The position numbers and the translations under genes were made by a program. The notes under the pieces were generated by a model, which was not told where the DNA came from, searched no databases, and worked only from the letters and a program-made list of their open reading frames with translations. Source: DASSFZ01 sp036514635 (GTDB lineage Bacteria > Chloroflexota > Anaerolineae > Fen-1058). From it: DNA of 37,364 nucleotides. Location: positions 1-37,364 of the forward strand of contig DATBWU010000065.1 in NCBI GenBank assembly GCA_036514635.1, in the 5' to 3' direction. Shown piece by piece: positions 1-6,647 of this stretch. Position 1 is the first letter of the stretch. Every line of letters begins with the position of its first letter.

Positions 1-92
1 CCCCTACTTTTACACCCACACCGCCGCCACCACCGCCACCGCCGCCACCACCGCCACCACCGTGTGATTTGCCGCCAAATGAATGCCCATGA
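1..92 (+). CDS. Proline-rich C-terminal tail of a gene entering from the left (partial)
   Basis: Reading from base 3 the frame is open to the window edge. It gives P-T-F-T-P-T, then 14 consecutive prolines (CCG/CCA codons, positions 21-62), then CDLPPNECP and a TGA at 90-92. The Thr/Pro lead-in matches the TP-rich linkers of exported proteins elsewhere in this window (2665-3987, 24609-27137), which supports real coding. The stop overlaps the ATG of the next gene as ATGA at 89-92, a typical translational-coupling arrangement. Only the last 30 residues are visible, so function cannot be assigned. The alternative is a non-coding (CCG/CCA) triplet repeat upstream of the kelch gene. Confidence 0.5.
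   Translation, partial: PTFTPTPPPPPPPPPPPPPPCDLPPNECP
21..62. repeat. CCG/CCA triplet tract
   Basis: Forty-two bases made only of CCG and CCA triplets. In the proposed upstream gene it encodes 14 prolines. On the other strand it gives an Ala/Val-rich shadow frame that I do not consider real. Confidence 0.7.
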
Positions 93-1966
93 AACGCTGT
101 GTTGTACTTGGATCGCCAATAGCTATTTCCTTCCTAGCCGCGTACCTAATGGTGAACCTACTTACATCATGGTCGGATAATGAATCCGAAGGAACCATGT
201 CTGCTTTGAAATGGGAGGCATCAGCCCCACTTAGTGCAGGAGTGGCATATCTGTCTGGGCAAGCTATTGTAATAAGTGACGCGGAGTATTTATATGCTAT
301 AGGAGGAGCAACGAGCAAGGTCCCGGTGTCAACCGTCTACTATGCCAAAGTTCAGCCAAGTGGTGGAACAACACAATGGCAAACAACAGCCCCGATTTAC
401 ACTGGGGGAGTCGCATTTCATGGCAGTGTTGTGATCAGTAAACAGATATACGTTATAGGTGGAGTAACAGGGGCAATCACAAATTCCACACCACTGTCGA
501 CAGTTTTCTGTTCCACACCACTCTCCAACGGTCCGATTCAAGCATGGCGCGAAACCACTCCCATTACGAAACCCTTAAGAAACCACGCGGTTACTGCTAT
601 CGGGGATCGAATCTACGTTATTGGCGGACGTACAACGAGTAATCGATTCGAGAGGGTGGTTTACTCAGGTAAGGTATCAAGCACAACTTGTGGGCCAATT
701 GAGTGGAGCACAGAAATCTCATTGCCCCATTATCTATCTAACGCCGACGCTGTTGCCATCATAGGTAAAGATGGGCATCGAACGATCTATGTCATCGGTG
801 GTTGGTATTCCCTGTCAACTCAAAGCACAGTTTATTCAGCTAATCTCGATGCTTGGGGGCACATTGATCCGGACCGGAAGTGGTACACTGCAACATTCTT
901 GCCGATTTCGCCCGGACTCATTGACCACGCTGCAGTAGCGGCCGAATATGCCGTATATGTTATCGGAGGAACCTCAGATGGGAGAAATCCCATAAACTCT
1001 GTATATCGCGCTACAATCAATCAGCAAAATGGAAGCCTGGGCGAGTTCGTTTTGATAACCAGCTCCTTACCCCTTTCTCTACAGCTCCACGCCTCTGTTC
1101 TTGCAAGTAGTGGTCAGATATATGTGGTAGGAGGTCAGATATCTCAAAGTGGTAAGTTGGCTGAAATGAACTATGTGTTTTTCACCCCTTTAGCCCTTCT
1201 CTTAAAATCCGCTGATCCGCCTGACGCCGTGCGAAGTGGCGATCTTATTACTTACTCGATCAGCTATCGTAACAATGGTCTCCGGCCACTTGAGAACTTG
1301 ATCATCACCGACGCCATCCCAGCCAATACACAGTTGCTTTACCCTCCGCTTCCAACAGGTACTTCAATTGTTTCCTTTTCGATCCCGCCATTGCCCATAA
1401 CCGGTAGTGGTTCAGTTTCCTTCACCGTTCAAGTTCGGCCACGCGCTCCGATCACTCAGACGCTCGATCCGCTGCTGAGTCAGATGGCAGTATTGTCCGA
1501 GCGTGTGCACCGTGGGTATCAATACACTCAAACGACCCTCGGCCTCCTCCCAAGCCTGTATCAACTTATCTGCACCTTCGAAGAGGGCGACATCCCCGGC
1601 CAGATCCAATATGCCGAATCCGCTAACTGCGGCGTTACCGGTACACAAGCAATATCGATCCCCTACATCGATCAAGGAGATGTTCACACAATAGATACTC
1701 GCACCAAGCCTTTCTCCCACAACGGAGGGCCCGCCACATTCTTCATTCAGTGGACAGGCGATTGCTGGCCGGGTGTCACTTCCTGCAACGACGCGGGATC
1801 AATCGATGTTACAGTTGCATACCAGGATATCTCTACCCCGATCCCTGTCATCAACGTTGCCTGGCTGTGCGAAGATGGCTTATGGTGCATCAAGAGCAAC
1901 CCCGTCATCAACACGCCTTATCGATCGTATTTGCCGATCATGCTTAAGAGCAGCGCGCAGAATTGA
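89..1966 (+). CDS. Secreted kelch-repeat propeller protein with DUF11-like domain
   Basis: About 625 aa. ATG at 89 is preferred because it overlaps the upstream stop (ATGA) and begins MKRCVVLG, a basic-then-hydrophobic signal-like N-terminus; ATG at 83 is the alternative. Six kelch-type blades are visible, each with an IYVIGG/VYVIGG/IYVVGG strand followed by a V-Y/F-A strand and a W or L-P turn, so a six-bladed beta-propeller is likely. Around residues 370-460 a DUF11/Ig-like segment follows (DAVRSGDLITYSISYRNNG, then ITDAIP). The protein ends YRSYLPIMLKSSAQN, a Tyr-Leu-Pro motif also found inside the LTD-PLD protein at 17260-20271. Codon use is visibly more AT-rich than its neighbours, which may indicate transfer. 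It converges with chrA, leaving only 15 bases between the stops. No catalytic residues are recognised; adhesion or ligand binding outside the cell is an inference. Confidence 0.85.
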   Translation: MKRCVVLGSPIAISFLAAYLMVNLLTSWSDNESEGTMSALKWEASAPLSAGVAYLSGQAIVISDAEYLYAIGGATSKVPVSTVYYAKVQPSGGTTQWQTTAPIYTGGVAFHGSVVISKQIYVIGGVTGAITNSTPLSTVFCSTPLSNGPIQAWRETTPITKPLRNHAVTAIGDRIYVIGGRTTSNRFERVVYSGKVSSTTCGPIEWSTEISLPHYLSNADAVAIIGKDGHRTIYVIGGWYSLSTQSTVYSANLDAWGHIDPDRKWYTATFLPISPGLIDHAAVAAEYAVYVIGGTSDGRNPINSVYRATINQQNGSLGEFVLITSSLPLSLQLHASVLASSGQIYVVGGQISQSGKLAEMNYVFFTPLALLLKSADPPDAVRSGDLITYSISYRNNGLRPLENLIITDAIPANTQLLYPPLPTGTSIVSFSIPPLPITGSGSVSFTVQVRPRAPITQTLDPLLSQMAVLSERVHRGYQYTQTTLGLLPSLYQLICTFEEGDIPGQIQYAESANCGVTGTQAISIPYIDQGDVHTIDTRTKPFSHNGGPATFFIQWTGDCWPGVTSCNDAGSIDVTVAYQDISTPIPVINVAWLCEDGLWCIKSNPVINTPYRSYLPIMLKSSAQN

Positions 1967-1981
1967 TCTGAGCGCAGTCCC

Positions 1982-2548
1982 TTACCGATACACCACCAAC
2001 CCAAACACCAGCGCCACCAGCACGACGACCACCGGATGCACGTTGAAGTAAGTCAGTGCGACGAACGCCACGGCGGCGATCAGGAACTTGTCCCAGTTTG
2101 CCTGAAGCGCTGCTACAATCCCATCGCCCTTCTTGTCCAACACCTTGCCGCCGATGTCGTACGCCGTCCACAGCAACATGCCGATGACCGCCGGTCGCAC
2201 CGCCGCCAGGATCGAATTGACCCACGGCAGGTTCTTCGCGCCGATAAACGCCGCCACCAGAGCCAACATGATGATGCTCGTCGGCACGACGCTGCCCAGC
2301 ATGCCCATCAACGCGCCCGGCACGCCGGCCACCTTGTAGCCGACGTAGATGCCCATCTGCGGCGCGATCGGCCCCGGCAGCGAGTTGCCCAGCGCCACCG
2401 CATCGGCGAATTCCTCTTGTGTAATCCAGCCGTGATCGACCACCTCGCGCCCCATGATCGGCAGCGAGGCCGGCCCGCCGCCCCACGTGAACAGCGCGAC
2501 CTTCGTGAATGTCCAAAAGATTTCGAGCAGCAAGAGGAAGAAGACCAT
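1982..2548 (-). CDS. chrA: ChrA-family (CHR) transporter, single-domain half-size
   Basis: 188 aa. ATG at 2548 is chosen because GGAGG (complement of 2555-2559) lies 6 bases upstream; longer starts would add a non-hydrophobic extension. The sequence matches the N-terminal CHR half: FTKVALFTWGGGPASLPIM, then REVVDHGWITQEEFADAVAL, then NSLPGPIAPQMGIYVGYKVAG, followed by about five hydrophobic helices and a C-terminal membrane stretch ending VVYR. CHR proteins export chromate, or possibly sulfate-like oxyanions. Full-length members have two homologous halves, and short ones usually occur as adjacent pairs. No partner gene is adjacent here: the kelch gene converges on one side and a glycosidase diverges on the other. 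Substrate is unproven. Confidence 0.85.
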   Translation of the reverse strand: MVFFLLLLEIFWTFTKVALFTWGGGPASLPIMGREVVDHGWITQEEFADAVALGNSLPGPIAPQMGIYVGYKVAGVPGALMGMLGSVVPTSIIMLALVAAFIGAKNLPWVNSILAAVRPAVIGMLLWTAYDIGGKVLDKKGDGIVAALQANWDKFLIAAVAFVALTYFNVHPVVVVLVALVFGLVVYR

Positions 2549-2595
2549 CACATGCCTCCAATAAGAAATGTGAGAGACTGCCAGGCTCCGAGGCG

Positions 2596-2601
2596 ATTGT
2601 A
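2596..2601 (-). promoter_or_regulatory. Candidate -10 box for the chrA-type gene
   Basis: The complement reads TACAAT, about 47 bases upstream of the ATG at 2548. No good -35 hexamer is seen at 16-18 bases, so this is a weak call. The divergent glycosidase promoter (2628-2656) lies just beyond it. Confidence 0.3.
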
Positions 2602-2627
2602 CTGTAGAGATAGGAAAAGAGGAAGGG

Positions 2628-2656
2628 TTGGGAACGGACATAAGGTGTGGTACGAT
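2628..2656 (+). promoter_or_regulatory. Promoter of the GH99-like gene, leaderless type
   Basis: TTGGGA at 2628-2633, a 17-base spacer, then TACGAT at 2651-2656. The ATG at 2665 is only 8 bases past the -10 box, so the transcript would start at or next to the start codon. No Shine-Dalgarno sequence is present. Confidence 0.5.
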
Positions 2657-2664
2657 TGCGCCCG

Positions 2665-3987
2665 ATGAAAATGCGAATCGCGCTCGTTGTCCTGCTGCTC
2701 CTGGCATCGATCCCCACCCCCGCCCACGCCCAAGGCGAAAGACTCGTCCTCGCCTTCTACTACGCCTGGTACTCGCCCGACTCGTTCGGCGCGAAGACCG
2801 GCGACCAGCCGGTTCAGCCCTACTCGTCTAGCGACCGCGCGACGATCGAGCGGCACGTGTCGCAGGCGAAAGCCGCCGGCATCGACGCGCTGGTGCAATC
2901 GTGGTACGGCCCGAGCGACAGCCCGAATAACCAGACCGAATCCAACTTCCGCACGCTGCTCGACGTTGCTTCCGCGCAGGGCGGCCTCCGCGCCGCGATC
3001 GATTTCGAGACGGGCAGCCCCTTCTTCGCCACGCGCGCCGACGCTCAATCCGCGCTGGCGACGCTGCTCGCCACGCACGCGCAGCATCCGGCCTACCTCA
3101 AGGTCGGCGGCAAGCCGGTGATCTTCTTCTGGTACAACACGCGCTTCAGCGTCGACGAGTGGCAGGCCATTCGCGACGCCGTCGATCCCGATCGCGCCTC
3201 GATCTGGATCGCCGAAGGCACTAACACCGATTACCTGCGCGTCTTCGATGGGCTGCATTTATACAGCATCGCCTGGTCGGCCAACCCGCAGGTCACGCTC
3301 AACACGTGGGGGAATCGAGTCCGCGCCAAAGCCGGCAGCCTCGGCGCGTTCAAGTATTGGGTCAGCACGGCGATGCCCGGCTGGGACGACACGCGGGCCG
3401 GCCGCGCGGGCGCATTCGTCCGGCCGCGCGACGACGGCGAATACTATCGGCAGTCGTTCAACGGCGCGACGACCTCCGGCGCAGACTGGCTGATCATCAC
3501 CTCGTTCAACGAGTGGGTCGAGGGGACTCAGATCGAGCCGAGTGTCACCTACGGCGACCAATACCTGAACCTCACGCGCGACTTCGCCAACGCCTTCCGC
3601 AGCGGCGTCGAGTTCGTGCCGACCGCAACGCCGACCGCTACGGCTACGCCTTCGCAGACACCCACACCCACAGCTACCTCCACGCCGTCGCCCACGCCGA
3701 CGCGCACCTTCACGCCCACCCACACTCCCACTTCCACGCCGACCGCTACGGCTACGCCTTCGCAGACGGCTACACCTTCCTCGACGCCCACGGCGACCTT
3801 CGCACCGACCTTCACGCCGCAGGTCGTGGCGCAGATCACGCCCACGCAACAACCCGCTAACAGTGTGTTGAATGTTGCACCCACACGCTCGACCGAGGAC
3901 GGCACGCCCATCTGGCTCGGTCCGGTGTTACTGGCGGCCGCCGCCGCCCTGATCGGCTTCGTCCTCGCCAGTCGGGTACGGCGGTAG
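2665..3987 (+). CDS. GH99-like secreted glycoside hydrolase with Thr/Pro linker and C-terminal membrane anchor
   Basis: 440 aa from ATG 2665 (an in-frame GTG at 2647 would add six residues ahead of the signal peptide). A signal peptide is clear: MKMRIALVVLLLLASIPTPAHA, then QGERL. Residues about 25-310 resemble the GH99/WbsX-like TIM barrel: FYYAWYSPD near the start, HVSQAKAAGIDALVQSWYGP, KPVIFFWYNTRF, and the hallmark SFNEWVEGTQIEPS, whose two acidic residues correspond to the GH99 active-site glutamates. Known GH99 enzymes cleave alpha-mannosides internally, and the WbsX branch is tied to glycan synthesis, so exact substrate is open. Residues about 315-405 are a Thr/Pro/Ser linker, then a hydrophobic helix and RVRR, so the enzyme is probably tethered outside the membrane. 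Confidence 0.8.
   Translation: MKMRIALVVLLLLASIPTPAHAQGERLVLAFYYAWYSPDSFGAKTGDQPVQPYSSSDRATIERHVSQAKAAGIDALVQSWYGPSDSPNNQTESNFRTLLDVASAQGGLRAAIDFETGSPFFATRADAQSALATLLATHAQHPAYLKVGGKPVIFFWYNTRFSVDEWQAIRDAVDPDRASIWIAEGTNTDYLRVFDGLHLYSIAWSANPQVTLNTWGNRVRAKAGSLGAFKYWVSTAMPGWDDTRAGRAGAFVRPRDDGEYYRQSFNGATTSGADWLIITSFNEWVEGTQIEPSVTYGDQYLNLTRDFANAFRSGVEFVPTATPTATATPSQTPTPTATSTPSPTPTRTFTPTHTPTSTPTATATPSQTATPSSTPTATFAPTFTPQVVAQITPTQQPANSVLNVAPTRSTEDGTPIWLGPVLLAAAAALIGFVLASRVRR
3628..3767 (+). repeat. Internal direct repeat in the Thr/Pro linker coding region
   Basis: A stretch of 32 bases at 3628-3659 recurs exactly at 3736-3767 (108-base offset). Both copies encode TPTATATPSQT. The identity at DNA level suggests recent expansion of the linker by recombination or slippage. 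Confidence 0.75.
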
Positions 3988-3989
3988 GA

Positions 3990-4019
3990 TTGCCCATCTC
4001 ACCGCTTCGAGTGTACAAT
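3990..4019 (+). promoter_or_regulatory. Candidate promoter for the Vps62/PrsW gene
   Basis: TTGCCC at 3990-3995, an 18-base spacer and TACAAT at 4014-4019. This would give a leader of about 120 bases containing the palindromic repeat at 4060-4127 before the ATG at 4145. Confidence 0.35.
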
Positions 4020-4059
4020 TCGCGCGCTTCATTGGACATCATCGGGAGTCAGGCCCTTC

Positions 4060-4127
4060 TCCACGAAGTCACACGAAGGGTCACGAAGATCGAGCCTGTT
4101 TCGTGTTTCTTGGTGTACCTTCGTGGA
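4060..4127. repeat. Palindromic array of about 9-base CACGAAG-type units
   Basis: The left arm at 4060-4090 carries three CACGAAG units with 9-10-base spacing. The right arm at 4097-4127 is an imperfect inverted copy. The outermost nine bases pair perfectly (TCCACGAAG with CTTCGTGGA). It has the same architecture, with a different sequence, as the elements at 20302-20378, 24422-24463, 29605-29672 and 33010-33076. Confidence 0.7.
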
Positions 4128-4144
4128 TCACGTGCTGATTGTAG

Positions 4145-6553
4145 ATGCCCATGGCCCATCGCACATCGGAGCCTATCGCGCGTCCCTTCTGCCTGCTGGC
4201 GCTGGTCGCCCTTGCGCTTCTGGCATCGCCAGCCTCGGCCAGCACGCACCACTCCTCATTCATCAACCAACTAACTAACCAACCAACCAGCCAACCAACT
4301 AACCGGCCATCTACCCAACTTGCCGCCGACCTCGAACTGGCAACCACCTACGCCCCCATCCTCTCCTTCCACGAACGCGAGCGTTACCGCCCGCAGTCGA
4401 TCGACGTGATGCTCGATCACGCCCGCCTGCGCCAAACCGTCGCCGGCGTCGAAGTCACTGTGCTCGACAAAGTCACCGCTGGCGATCTGGCAACCGCGCC
4501 GGCCGATACTTATCTCGACCTGTGGTACGGCCAGGACGACACGAGCGGCTACCTCAACTACACGGCGCACGGATCGTTCTACGATCTGAATAACCTGCGC
4601 GACGCCTACCCGACCACGGTCTACGCGCGCGTCGTGCGCGCGGGCGATGGCCGCGTGGCGATTCAATACTGGCTGTTCTACTACTACAACGACTGGTACA
4701 ACAAGCACGAGGGCGATTGGGAGATGGTGCAGGTCGAGCTTGACGCTTCAAGCCAGCCGACGCGCGCGGTTTATGCGCAGCATCACGGCGGCACACTTCG
4801 ACCGTGGAGCGCCGTCCGCAAAGAGGGCACGCACCCACGCGCCTACGTCGCACTCGGATCGCACGCCACGTATTTCGCACCCGGCACACTCTACCCACAA
4901 GGCAGCACGGTCGGGCAGCAGCGCATCGAGGTGTACGACCGCACCGGCTATGCTGACGGAGCGATGCCGCAGATCGTGATGATCTCCGATTCCGATCCGA
5001 CCTGGCCGGCCTTCGCCGGTCGATGGGGTGAGCGCGCCTTCGGCGACTTCTCCGGGCCGAGCGGCCCCTCGCAGAAAGGGAATCAGTGGCTCGATCCATT
5101 CACCTGGGCCGACCGGCAGCCCTCCGATGCGGCGACGTGGTACGACCGGAATGTGCGCGCGGAGATCGCCGCCCTGCCCTCCGCCGCGCTGCTCACGCTG
5201 TCGAATGCACCCGGCGCCGATCCGATCGTCGAGAGCCGCCCGCCCTGGCAGGTGATCGTCGTGTACGATCTACCCGGCGCATCCTCCAGCTACGACCTGC
5301 GCCTGCAGAGCAGCGAAGCCCTCTCGCCCACGCTCATCGTCAGGTGGCCCGATGTGGGTGCGGAGACGATCGCACGGCGTGAGTATCCGCTCGCCCTGAC
5401 CGCCGGCAGTGCGGCGACGATGAGCCTGTGCCAGACATGCGACTTCGTCCTCGACCTCGACGCGAACGGAGACGGCGCGCCCGATCGGCGCGTGCCTCCC
5501 GCGAAGACCACCTCGCAGAGGGTTCAATACGACCCGCCGGAGTCGGTGGTGTTCTACCTGCCGCTCGGGCAAATCGTCGGCGGTGTGCTGCTCGCTGCAC
5601 TCGCGGCGATCGTGCCGACCGCCGTGTATGCCTTCGGCGTGTGGTGGGTCGATCGGTACGAGAAGGAGCCGATCAAACTGCTCCTGGCGACGTTCCTGTG
5701 GGGCGCGATCCCTGGCGCGTTGGTCGCCGTCGCCGCGCGCTTCCTCGTCGCGGGCGCGCTCGCGCCGGTCATCACCGAATCGATCAAGGCCGTCGCCATC
5801 CTGATCATCTTCACCCGCTATCGCCGCGAGTTCGACGACATTCTCGACGGCATCGTGTACGGCGCACTGAGCGGCATCGGCTTCTCGATGACGACTAACT
5901 TGATCGCGTATGTCGTGGGCTTCTTCTACGGTGGGTTCGACTTCCTGCGCGCGTCGGTGCTGCTGAACGGCATCGCTTTTGGGCTGAACGAGGCGTATTA
6001 TGGCGCGGTGATCGGCATCGGCTTCGGCGTGTCGCGCTGGGCGGCGGATCGGCGCGTGCGCCGATTCGCACCGTGGATCGGGCTGGCGATCGCGATCGGC
6101 CTGCACCTGCTCAACGATTTCTTCCGCGACGCGGCGGTCGGCGATCGGGCCGGGCTGGTGATCGTCCCGCTCGCCGGGACGTGGGCCGGCATCGTCGCCG
6201 TGATCGGCATCGCCATCCTGTCCGTCCGCAGGGAGCAGGCCACCATCCGCGCGCACCTGAAAGCCGAAGTCGAGGTGGGCACGTTCGCGCAGGCGGAGTA
6301 CCAATATCTGTCCACACCCGCCGGGCGATCTAAGATGGTGATCGTCGCCGCGCGGCGCGGCCCGGCCGAGGCGGCCCGCGCGATTCGCCTTCAGACGCTG
6401 GCAACCCGGCTCGCCTATCGCCGCCGCGAACTGGCAATACTCAATCAGGACCCCAGGGCCGATCACGTCGCCGCGAGGTTACGCCAGCGCATCGTCGCAG
6501 TCAGGGCAACCCACGGAGCGCGCAAAACACCCAGAGGCGTTCTCCGCGACTAA
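4145..6553 (+). CDS. Vps62-like domain fused to a PrsW-like membrane domain
   Basis: 802 aa. Signal peptide at residues 1-33 (ALVALALLASPASA). Residues about 40-58 are NQLTNQPTSQPTNRPSTQL, encoded by a tandem repeat of the kind seen between genes elsewhere. Residues about 60-330 resemble Vps62-family proteins: YAPILSFHERERYRPQS, QYWLFYYYNDWYNKHEGDWE, and YVALGSHATYF. About 335-450 looks beta-rich. From about 465 to 700 there are roughly eight TM helices typical of PrsW (site-1 intramembrane protease) proteins: VDRYEKEP, ITESIKAV, IVYGALSGIGFS, HLLNDFF. The usual EExxK reads TESIK and the usual ExN reads TTN, so protease activity may be lost. The last 100 residues are Arg/Ala-rich and probably cytoplasmic. 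No Shine-Dalgarno sequence is seen. The role is unknown; an envelope sensor or scaffold is a guess. Confidence 0.8.
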   Translation: MPMAHRTSEPIARPFCLLALVALALLASPASASTHHSSFINQLTNQPTSQPTNRPSTQLAADLELATTYAPILSFHERERYRPQSIDVMLDHARLRQTVAGVEVTVLDKVTAGDLATAPADTYLDLWYGQDDTSGYLNYTAHGSFYDLNNLRDAYPTTVYARVVRAGDGRVAIQYWLFYYYNDWYNKHEGDWEMVQVELDASSQPTRAVYAQHHGGTLRPWSAVRKEGTHPRAYVALGSHATYFAPGTLYPQGSTVGQQRIEVYDRTGYADGAMPQIVMISDSDPTWPAFAGRWGERAFGDFSGPSGPSQKGNQWLDPFTWADRQPSDAATWYDRNVRAEIAALPSAALLTLSNAPGADPIVESRPPWQVIVVYDLPGASSSYDLRLQSSEALSPTLIVRWPDVGAETIARREYPLALTAGSAATMSLCQTCDFVLDLDANGDGAPDRRVPPAKTTSQRVQYDPPESVVFYLPLGQIVGGVLLAALAAIVPTAVYAFGVWWVDRYEKEPIKLLLATFLWGAIPGALVAVAARFLVAGALAPVITESIKAVAILIIFTRYRREFDDILDGIVYGALSGIGFSMTTNLIAYVVGFFYGGFDFLRASVLLNGIAFGLNEAYYGAVIGIGFGVSRWAADRRVRRFAPWIGLAIAIGLHLLNDFFRDAAVGDRAGLVIVPLAGTWAGIVAVIGIAILSVRREQATIRAHLKAEVEVGTFAQAEYQYLSTPAGRSKMVIVAARRGPAEAARAIRLQTLATRLAYRRRELAILNQDPRADHVAARLRQRIVAVRATHGARKTPRGVLRD
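4262..4318. repeat. CCAAC/TAACC tandem repeat inside coding sequence
   Basis: Four- to eight-base units (CAAC, TAAC, CAGC) run for nearly 60 bases. The reverse complement is the same GTTGG/TTGGTTGG type that fills the gaps at 32450-32527 and 33316-33418. Here it is in frame and encodes an Asn/Gln/Thr/Pro-rich stretch. Confidence 0.7.
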
Positions 6554-6647
6554 GTAGCCGTCCAAGTATAAGTTCCCGTGTCACCCTGAGAATCCCACAG
6601 CGCCGGGTGGCGATAGGCTCGAAGAAAGAAACTTGCGCGCTGCGTGC
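6554..6647. other. Short intergenic stretch left of the insertion sequence
   Basis: No gene, terminator or promoter is evident. It runs from the stop of the Vps62/PrsW gene to the left inverted repeat of the IS. No match to the right-hand IS flank was found that would make a target duplication. Confidence 0.5.

Noticed and set aside
2548..3258. Long minus-strand frame opposite the GH99-like gene
   Set aside because: It is antisense to a gene with signal peptide, catalytic motif and linker. Its composition (Arg/Val-rich, no domain) is that of a shadow.
3306..3860. His/Ala-rich frame (HADAHLHAHPHSHFH) resembling a metal-binding protein
   Set aside because: It is the +1 frame of the Thr/Pro linker of the glycosidase and has no start signal of its own.
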